A stretch of DNA of 64,000 nucleotides. It comes from Apium graveolens (lineage: Eukaryota > Streptophyta > Magnoliopsida > Apiales > Apiaceae). The stretch is from NCBI RefSeq assembly GCF_009905375.1, contig NC_133655.1, positions 35,038,398-35,102,397 on the forward strand, read 5' to 3'. The first letter of the stretch is position 1, and each line of letters starts with the position of its first letter. The position numbers were made by a program, and so were the translations under genes. Below are positions 55,523 through 64,000 of the stretch, piece by piece. The notes beneath the pieces are model-generated. The model saw nothing but the letters and a program-made list of their open reading frames with translations. It searched no databases and was not told the origin of the DNA.

Positions 55523-57520
55523 TGTTAGATATATTTGTGATGTCATGTCGAATCTGATTTGTTTAGTTTCAGAACTTACTATCAGAACTTAACTGGAAAT
55601 CAGAACTTACTGAAGACAGGATGTTATCAGAACTTAAGCCCATCAGGATTTACATCATAACTTAAGTGCGGATACACTTCAGGGATAAAAAGCGACTGAT
55701 TTACAAGAGAGGAACTGGATTAAAAAAAAGAAGATATGCTTGGAGAGTTATACAGCTAATGGACTATGGTAGATAATCTCTGATTGATGTATTTTAGGAA
55801 ATAGAACATATCATATCAATTAGGAGATATCTTGTAACTGTGTAGTATATAAACACATATTAGGGTTTACACTATATTTGTTATCATTCACGAGAATATT
55901 ATTCATTATAACCCTAGCAACTCTTAGTCATATCATACATACTGAGAGAGTAGATTAAACCTACTGTAACAGAGTTTGATATATTGAATAAACTTGTTTT
56001 CTGTTACATACTTGTGTTCATAATCGAATTGATTGTAGATACTATATTAAACCCCTTCTATAGTATCATTGAGGTCTAACAAGTGGTATCAGAGCCAATC
56101 TGTTAAGCTTACAAACAGTTAAGATCCAAACAAACAATCAATCATGTCTGATCAATCAAAAACACAAGACCCTCAAGAACCTGCAAAGGTTCAACCCATT
56201 CAAAACACCAGTAGATATGAAACCATCAGGGTTTCTATGCTCAGGGTGTCTGAGTACCCTGTATGGAGTGTGAAGATGGCCATGTTTCTGGAAGTTATAG
56301 ATACAGAATATTTAGACAGAATTTATGATGGTCCACACATGCCCACAAAACTTTCTGTTGCAGTTGGGAATGAGCCACAAAAGATGATTCCCAAAAAAAA
56401 TAGAGAACTCACCACTGAAGACATCTCTTCACTAGGCAAGGATGCAAAAGTAAGACACTTGCTTCATAGTGCACTTGACAATGTCATGTCAAATAGGGTG
56501 ATTGGATGCAAAACTGCAAAAAAAAAAATCTGAGATGCATTGAAAGTGAGATGTCATGGAACCAATGTCATCAAAAAGAACAGGAAGACAATACTCACAC
56601 ATGAGTATGAGCACTTTGACTCAAAATCTGATGAGTCACTAACTGATACATATGACAGATTCATAAAGCTGTTTAATGATCTGTCACTAGTGGATAAGGA
56701 ATATGATCCAGAAGATTCAAATATGAAATTCCTACTAGCTCTTCTTGAAAAGTGGGATTTGAAAGCTACTATAATAAGAGACAACTATGAACTTGCCGAT
56801 ATGTCTCTTGATGAAATCTATGGGATGCTCAAGACTCATGAATTTGAGATGGAGAAAGAAAGAAGAGGCATGGAGGGAAGTCTAAGACAGTTGCTTTAAA
56901 GACTGAAAAAAAGCCAATTGTCTCTTGGAAGGCAAAAGGAAAGGCTCTCATCATACAAACTGATTTAGAGTCATCAGATTTTGATGATGATGATTCAGAA
57001 CCTGAAAATTTATCTGAAGTGGATGTATGCAGAGATGATACAACTGTGTGCTCTTATGGTGAAGGGTATCACAAAGATAGCCTACAAGAAATTCAGAAAG
57101 GGTAAGAAGTTTTCCAGGAAAGGTGGAAGTTCTAACAAGAAAGGGTTCAGAAAGACTGAAGGCAAAGGATGAAAGTCTGACATAGGAGACAACTCAAATG
57201 TCAAATGCTACAATTATGGTGAAAGAGGCCACATCTCTCCTGATTGCAAGAAAGTAAAAGGTGATAAAGGCCAAGCGCTTATCACAAAGAAGAAAAACTG
57301 GACAGACATTTCAGAATCTGAAGAAGAGGTGAACTATGCCTTAATGGCAAATGCTGATAAGAGTTCTGATTCTGCTGAACTAGAGGTACCTCTATCAACT
57401 CTTGCTTTTGATACAGAAGAGATTACTGAGTTGAGATTATTTCTTAAAAACATTTATATTAGCTATAGAGATCAAACTTTAGAGAATGAAAGATTAAAAT
57501 ATGATGTTAGTAGGGCTAAT
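55523..57520 (+). mobile_element. Truncated copia element inserted in the Helitron helicase
   Basis: The 5' LTR is 55523-56081 (TGTTAGATAT...GTCTAACA, 559 bp), the primer site TGGTATCAGAGC is at 56084-56095, and gag starts at 56144. There is no protease, integrase, RT or second LTR: the element stops at about 57510-57545, where helicase coding on the other strand resumes. The LTR contains at least five ATCAGAACTTA repeats at 55569-55645. This is the only copia remnant on the plus strand. Confidence 0.85.
56144..57515 (+). pseudogene. Broken gag of the truncated plus-strand copia
   Basis: Open pieces at 56144-56533, 56540-56899, 56981-57172 and 57329-57520 together follow the Sirevirus-like gag pattern: a gag domain (YPVWSVKMAMFLE), a MSLDEIYGMLKTHEFEME helix, a basic stretch, a zinc knuckle and an acidic/coiled-coil tail. 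The knuckle reads CYNYGERGHISPDC, so its second Cys is replaced by Tyr. Stops follow codons near 56533 and 56899. Not functional. Confidence 0.85.
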
Positions 57521-57529
57521 TTCATCCAT

Positions 57530-58560
57530 AGCAATATTAATTTCATCCACCACGATATTAATAGGTGTTAGTATAGCCCTTGATCTGAGGTATTCATGCG
57601 AAGAGATATTCTGTAGAAAATCTGGGTATGTCACCTCAAAAATCTTCTGGATAGGATCTCCAGACGTATGAATGATATATTGATCACGAATCTTAATTAA
57701 CATTTTACCACTGTCTGAATCTGGAGAAATATTGGTTTCCTTACCATCACCGACCTCAAGCTGCCACTTGCTGAATTCAGCGATGATTTTATTCTCCGAT
57801 TCTGTATTTCCTGCATTAAGCCACATGTTTTGCTTCAATAAAAATACTTCACAAGAATCCCAAAGCTTGGATTTATTGAGGGTAGTGCAAACTACTTCAG
57901 CTCTTGACGCTTTTGGAATAATTGGAAGTATTTGCCGAAAATCTCCACCAAAAACAATGGTTATACCACCAAATGGCTTTTTAGCTCTTCTTTTATCAAC
58001 AACAGACATAATATCTCTCAAGGATCGATCAACGCATTCAAATGCATGACGATGTTGCATAGGTGCCTCATCCCAGATTATTAAATCAGTTTGTTGAATA
58101 AGCTTGGAAATATCGGTCCCATGTCTTAACCCGACAGAATAATGTTCATCAAGTTTGAGAGGAATGTGAAAGCGGGAGTGTGCGGTTCTTCCACCGGGAA
58201 GCAACACGGCAGCTATACCACATGAGGCCACATGAAGCACAATCTTATGCTCCGACCGTAATCGACAACATAGTGTCTGCCACAAGAAAGTCTTTCCACA
58301 ACCTCCACTCCCGTAAACGAAGAAAACACCACCTTTTTCTGGTTGATATTGTCAAGAATTGAATCATAGACTCTCTTCTGTTCATCATTCAGAAGACTAT
58401 GAATTTTTTCGTGGATTTTCTTCATTTCTTCTGTGTCATAGGATGTTTCCTCAAGAATTAGCCTATTGTCAGAGTTGGAAAAATATGCTTCTCCTGGAAA
58501 TGGCATATCTGGGAAATTTGTAAGGCTTTTACCAATATCGTTCAACAATTTCTCAATCTC
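57530..58560 (-). pseudogene. Helitron Pif1-type helicase, N-terminal part
   Basis: Two frames, 58548-58213 and 58285-57494, join at about 58335. The first covers LLNDEQKRVYDSIL; the second carries the Walker A motif GSGGCGKTFLWQ just past the change, then DLIIWDEAPMQHRHAFE (Walker B), FGGDFRQILPI, and the RSRAILTPIN motif. One extra base in an A-run near the Walker A coding region shifts the frame, so translation would stop. Right after the VDEIN motif the helicase is broken by the copia. DNA unwinding during rolling-circle transposition is the normal role. Confidence 0.88.
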
Positions 58561-61500
58561 TGGAATAAATGTACATAAAATTTATCCTGTTAGTTACATA
58601 TGGGAAAATGATAGGGCTGAAATAATTATTAAAATCATACCTGCAAGAGCATAATTCTTGATATCATAATCTGATAGACAAAGATTTGGACTGTTAGTGA
58701 GGTGTCGTCTCACAAGAACAATATCATCCGACATGCATCCCTAATGTGTATCCCAAAGACTATACGGATGAGAAATTGGATTGTAAACTACAATGTTGAC
58801 AAACATTACACGGAGTTGTGGAGGCATGGATGTATGCGAATTTTCAGCTATAGCTTCATGCCATTGCTGGTCATTCTGGAGGAGACCTAGTGCGGCACAA
58901 GCTTCGTGAAAAGATTTATGAATATGGCCGTGGACTATCTTTAAATCATCAAAAGAAATAACACCTTTAATCCTAAGCAAGAGCATGCAGAGATATAATA
59001 ATTCACCGCTGGATGAATGTACTTCAGAAAGCCTATCAATGACATCACCTCTTTTTCTCGGTTTCCAGGAACCCGGTTGTGGATGCCAGGTAAACTTGCT
59101 TGGGAATTCTGAATAGGTGAAATTTTTGGCCTCTGGATATATTCTGTTTACTTCAAACCATGCTTCTAATTTACTTTTTTTGATCCTGCATTATCGCACA
59201 CCTCCTGTAGATTTTTTGAGTTCCTGAACGACACGTGCTTGTCATTTAGTAGATGTATTGGCAAACGTTCAACTGAAAGCCAACGTGAATGGATGTCTAA
59301 ACCAAATATCCTCCAGGATGCTTCAGATGTATAAACATATCTACCATCTAAGTAATGTTTAACTTCATCAATCAGACATTTCTCCAGAGTGATTGGTGTT
59401 GTGGCGACAGTCTTGGCGGTTGTTTTTTTCCTCAGACACATGGTTGCGGTATCGTGTCCTTTCAGGCAATACTTGAATAGATATTTCAGTGATCTTGAGC
59501 TGTTAGAAATCTCTAGGTTTGTGTGACATTGAAATCTTATTAGAAGATCTCGATTGTATGGGACAACATAACGATTATCCAGCTCAATTCCCTTTTTGTT
59601 TACAGTAATTCATGTTTTCCTTCTTTTGTAAATAGGAAAGCCACACTCATCGAAGAATGTGTGAGAATTATACCTGTTAAAAATGATAGAACAATTTTAT
59701 AATTCAATGTCATCAAGTATATGAACTGTTATAATAAATTCATTGAGTATGGTGTAAATGACAAAGATTTACATTTTAGGAAATTGTTTAGTACAACTAT
59801 GGTGTAAATGACGACGATTTACCTTTTAGGGAAATGTTTAGTACAACTGCCTTTAGCCATACATGGAGAATTAACACAATCAGTTCCACATGGTCCATGA
59901 ATCATGTAATTCTTTACAGCTTCGTATCCAACAGGATCAATACTTGGATCAGGAATTTCTGCAGACACCATTTTATCTATTTGGTCCGTGGTTTTTGGAC
60001 GATCGTTTGGATGCAACCAAATAAGCATGTGAGCATGTGGCAGTCCACGCTTTTGAAACTCTATGACGTGCATCACTGTAAAATGTCAAGGTATTAAATT
60101 AGAAAAATAGTATGATTTCCATACATGTCATTTTATTGCCAAAGTGTAAAATTAAATCATCAGAAAAAGCTTTCATATTATAATACCTCCTATAACGTCC
60201 AAAAAATTTTTATTTTTGATTTGATCAACCATCTGGTCAACTTTCATTTTAAAAACCCTTGCAACCACGTCTGGAGCGTCAACACCATCAACACCGGGTA
60301 AAAACTTTAACATCTGCTGTATTTCAGGCCATTTTGTATTTGTGGTCATCGTAAGGAACAATGATAGGTGGCCAAGCGTTCGACAGATGGCCAAAGCGTC
60401 CTTAAAATACTGATTCATGTACCTTTTACTGCCAATAAATGAGGCAGGTAAAATTGTTGCTCTGGAGATATTTTCAAGATTGCTATCACCATTTTGTAGT
60501 GCATCCCGTATATTGTGGTACAAATCTGAACAAATTGTTGTCTGGTTATCTCTGATCCAGTCAAGTCTGTACTGCTCCATTGCAGTAAATGCATCCACCA
60601 CATATTGCTGCCATAAACGAACTCCGAGATGTGGAGTCAAACCTGTAAACTCGTGATTAAATGCTTGATTCTTTGTAACTTTGAGAAAATATTAAAGAAT
60701 ATGTATTAAAACAAAGTGTAGATAAAGAATATACCTTCTGAAGGTCGAATCATAAGTTTATAATTGTAATACTCTTTCATCGTGATGAATTCTCTGTCTC
60801 CCTTTTCTATTGGATCTTCATTTTCTACAAACTGAGTGTGTTTGGGCTGTTTTTTATAAGGTCTATTTGCAGGGATTTGACGGTAAAATCCAATATCTCC
60901 GTGAGGAAAAAGAAGAGGATATTGTAGTTGCATAAATCGTGGATCGGTTTCATATATCCTCTCCAATCCATTGGTTCTTGAATGGATTATTGTATCCCTG
61001 CATCCTTTTGCATAGTCGTCTGTTACAATCAATCTGGCAACTTTATTTGATGGGCCAATATGGTTAGGTCGACCAGATGCTGAAGAAGAAGCTATTAGAA
61101 CCAATCTGAATTCATCAATTGCATTCTGTTCAATCTGTTCATGTGCCATACGAAAACCTTTGACCAGACAATTATGTTTATCCAACATTTCTAACAAAGA
61201 TTGTATGATTGTATGATACCCTTATCAACAGAATCACTTCCTCCTTTAACAGCGTTTATTCTGTTGTTCACTTCATCTTCAGTGTCATATATGTAGAGTT
61301 GACAAAATTTGGGGATTGCACCGTCAGGTGGTACAAATCTTCCTATACTGTGGTAATTTACACCTTTGACCTTGAAACAATAAGGAGCACCGCCACGACT
61401 GATACTATGATCAATTTTTCCTCTGGTCGAAGACATCGCAAACATACAGTTGTACATTCTAATATTTTGCTTGAAATTCCTAAAACGGGATGCACCACTA

Positions 61501-61640
61501 AGGAGTGTAGCAAGAGGTTCAGGAGGTTGCTTTTCTTTATCAAGAGTTATCTGACCATTTTTATAACAAAGAGAAAAATTGGAGGCTGTCTTGGTGCAGA
61601 TTTATTTTTCCTTTCTTGATTCTACATGATCGCCTAACAT
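58561..61640 (-). pseudogene. Helitron Rep (HUH endonuclease) and Helitron-like N domain
   Basis: The minus strand, from right to left: Helitron-like N domain at 61545-60706 (FRNFKQNIRMYNCMFAM, RLIVTDDYAKGCRDTI, LQYPLLFPHGDIG); continuation at 60640-60173 (MEQYRLDWIRDNQ, ATILPASFIGSKRYM); the HUH motif (GLPHAHMLIWL) at 60076-59819; KYLFKYCLKGHD near 59470; the two-tyrosine motif YLDGRYVY near 59370; and the linker to helicase (FHEACAALGLLQND) at 58986-58741. Rep nicks and joins DNA ends in rolling-circle transposition. Stops or frame changes occur near 61560 and 59605, and intron-like gaps near 59645-59818, 60080-60172 and 60645-60705. Catalytic His and Tyr residues are retained, but the gene is broken. 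Confidence 0.85.
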
Positions 61641-61699
61641 TTTGAACAAATTTTATCAGGAGCACCAACATCAAGGTACTCACTCCACTTAGGCATAGT

Positions 61700-63338
61700 G
61701 TTGTCAGATAAATCTACATCAATATCCTCACAGTCACTTACAAAAATTTGTAATTCATCAGAGATTGAGCAATGCAAAAAACATATAGAATTCACAGCTT
61801 AGTATGTAGTGTGTGAAATCTAAATTCATACCTCTGGATAAACAATCACTGTCACTGCTGTCAAAATCATCAACACTGTTAAAGTCATATAATAAGTTTT
61901 TAGACCCTGAACTTTCTCCTCGCTCAAAAGTACTTTTTACGGATGATGTATCGAACGTTGAAGGACCTGGACTTATTCTTCCACAAACTTTTTTGGTTAG
62001 ATGTTCTCCAGTTTGTAATACATCTGGATTTAAAGATTTCCGCGATCGTTTCTGCACTCTGGATGCAGGCAATGAGAAACTGACTACACTTTTATCACTT
62101 TGACATGTTCCTGGAGCTTCCTATTTTCTCATCTGACATGCTGTAACAAATACATTGTTTGTAAACTTGTGAACTAAACATATTGGATGCTTATCAATCT
62201 AATAGTATACATTAATGTACGCACATATATGTGAACCGCACCTGAAAACTCTATGGATTGTAGTTTACGCGCACACGGAGTTTTAGGATTTGCACATGTT
62301 TCTCCACATATGCGAACACCTACAAAACTTTTAATAAATCAATAATTAGAGATATAGAACATTAGTTCAATTATGTAAAAATTCGTGGAAAGTTATGATT
62401 CTGATAGTTTGTACATCTATTATTCAATTAAGAATTATTACAAACATTGACCCGATGTTTGAGTACATTCTGAAAGCGATTTGTTTCCTGCGGGAGTATA
62501 TATCAAATTATCGAGTACTCCTGTATAAGAAGATGGCACTGCACTACAGAATATTGCTTTTTTTAACGAGCTGTTTCTTGCCAGGCACGCTAACTTTGTT
62601 TTTATCTGAAAAAAATAAACAAAATTATGACAGTTAATAACATTAAGTTTACATATCTAAGTCGTGTTCACTTGATTCATTATCAAGCCGTGCCTGATGT
62701 GTGGGAAGCATCCAAAGGTGACGTGTTTCTTCCAGGAGTGTGTAAAATGGTTTCGCTCAAACTTGTATTTTGTGGCAGTGTAGATCGGAATACATTATGA
62801 TCCTTAGAACTGTAATTCTTTCCACGCACCCTCAATTGCTTATTTTGATCTAATTTTCAATCAAGAATTTTATATTAGCAAATAAAATCTGTAACATTTC
62901 CTTAGTAAATACTCAGTCATCATTGCTTACCAGGCTGGGTGAGGTGGGGATTTGATCTTGGAACAGTATTGACCTCACATCGGTTGTTAGCCAGAATTTC
63001 AAAACTTGGTTGGAAATCAGTGTCAACCACAACGTCGTGGAGATTTGACATTAACAAATATTCTATATATAAACTGTCATTACCAATGGGGTGATAATCA
63101 TTGTCACCTGAATCTGCATAATGAACAGGAATTGTGAGCTTTCAGTATCGCCATTCCAAATACCAAGTTTAGGAAGCTTACCAGGCGTGGCGGTGTAAAT
63201 ACTGCGTAGAGACTGATTACTTAAATTTACCGTACGCATACAGTCTTCTCCAGAAATTGGTTGACTGCATATTTGAACCGGAATATCTTGTAGTAAATTG
63301 TTTCTAATTTCCTCATTTTCACTTACATACCCTGCCAA
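61700..63338 (-). pseudogene. Probable N-terminal exons of the Helitron protein
   Basis: Open minus-strand pieces at 62072-61758 (Ser/Lys rich, basic start), about 62325-62245 (CGETCANPKTPCARKLQSIE, a Cys-containing motif) and 63338-63063 lie upstream of Rep in the same strand. Plant Helitron proteins have a poorly conserved, Cys-containing N-terminal region split by introns, so these are likely its exons. The exact borders are uncertain. Confidence 0.45.
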
Positions 63339-64000
63339 TCAGGGTATCATATAAATCAAAAACTATATACTCTACCAAGCGCTTTGAGACATTTCTCTGT
63401 ATTAAATTGGTTGACTCCATATTTGAACATAAATAATATGGCAAAGTATGTGCTTGTATGTTACTTAATTTCAATTACACAGATTCAAGTCCATTATACC
63501 GTATAGGTACAAAAACTAATATTACATTAAAAAATAAATACAAACATCACAGACTGGACCTGATTCTTCTGATTCATTGTTAAAGTTATCAACACTTGAT
63601 CAAGGTGTTAGATGAGAATGGCGCAAAGAATTACCTACATCCATGTCAGGATTGATACAAAAGTAGTTATACAATATGAGGTGTAATAATATACACGATT
63701 GTTCTGCGATAAATATTCAGTATAGTTTATTTCATATGTCAAGTAACCGTTAGTTGCTTGTAGAGGACCACGGCTGAGATGTGCTTCTTTCGTCGTCCAC
63801 AAACATTTCTTGATCGGTGAATGTTTGGAACTTGTTTAAGTAACAAATATACGGCATTAGCTATAAGGAAATTCATAGAGTGAACATTGGATAGAGTTTC
63901 TTATGATCTGAAGTGCACGACATATATTGGCTCTGCTTAGGATTTAATGGGCTGAAAGAGGCTTTGGTAAACAATATATCTGGTTTCTGATTCTCCTTGC
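63339..64000. other. Right window end, unassigned
   Basis: AT-rich sequence with no recognised gene. The Helitron 5' end was not identified here. Confidence 0.5.

Larger units (their letters stand above)
47946..64000 (-). mobile_element. Helitron with Rep/helicase and RPA genes, 5' end outside the window
   Basis: The minus strand carries, in order, an N-terminal region, Rep, Pif1-type helicase (63338 to 55325) and two RPA70-like genes (54630-52204; 51403-50708). Rep-helicase plus RPA is the gene set of autonomous plant Helitrons. A candidate 3' terminus lies at 47946: the minus strand reads GCACGGGCAAAAATCCCTAA followed by T, so it ends CTAA before a T, as Helitrons do. The GCACGGG block resembles the hairpin arm near Helitron ends, although the matching arm is degenerate. 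The 5' TC end was not found and may lie beyond 64000. The element is decayed and carries a copia insertion at 55523. Confidence 0.75.

Overview
This is nuclear DNA from a flowering plant. The evidence is spliced genes with plant-type products (a laccase, a soluble inorganic pyrophosphatase, a dihydroflavonol 4-reductase), Ty1/copia retrotransposons with initiator-tRNA primer sites, Stowaway and Mutator-like MITEs, and a Helitron with plant-type RPA genes. A eudicot, probably an asterid, fits best; I infer this from the overall look of the proteins and no diagnostic marker was tested. The window is dominated by mobile elements. Only about 6 kb is host genes.

Layout. 1-928: 3' end of a laccase gene carrying an apparent one-base frameshift. 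About 1170-4267: ORF1 remnant of a LINE, split by a 1.6-kb fold-back Mutator-like element with near-perfect 9-bp target duplications, itself holding a TIR element. 4268-36812: a nest of copia elements, nearly all on the minus strand. Its centrepiece (7298-20475) is a 13.2-kb, apparently intact Sirevirus-like copia element with gag, pol and a third ORF of 1129 residues, LTRs of 1324 bp that differ at one base by eye, and an AATAT target duplication. It sits inside the gag of an older relative. A second complete but decayed copia element (22005-30299, target duplication CAAAG) sits inside an LTR of a third family. LTRs and gag pieces of at least two more families follow. About 36813-37715: LINE zinc-finger and RNase H remnants in the same orientation as the ORF1 remnant, so one LINE may have been split by about 32.5 kb of later insertions.

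38099-39322: MITEs. 40774-43669: an eight-exon soluble inorganic pyrophosphatase gene (plus strand). 44570-46277: a six-exon dihydroflavonol 4-reductase gene (minus strand), convergent with it, with one GC-AG intron and a G-box close to its TATA-like sequence. 47070-47773: another MITE upstream of the reductase.

47946 to the window end: a Helitron on the minus strand. It holds a decayed Rep/helicase gene (about 63338 down to 55325), one nearly complete RPA70-like gene (54630-52204) and one truncated RPA70-like gene (51403-50708), and ends at a candidate CTAA 3' terminus. A truncated copia element (55523 to about 57520) replaces the middle of the helicase.

How the parts relate. The pyrophosphatase supplies cytosolic PPi hydrolysis, the reductase acts in anthocyanin and proanthocyanidin synthesis, and the laccase is an apoplastic phenol oxidase. 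They are ordinary neighbours rather than a cluster. The elements give a relative timeline: LINE first, then the Mutator-like element and older copias, then the 8.3-kb copia, and the 13.2-kb Sirevirus-like element very recently.
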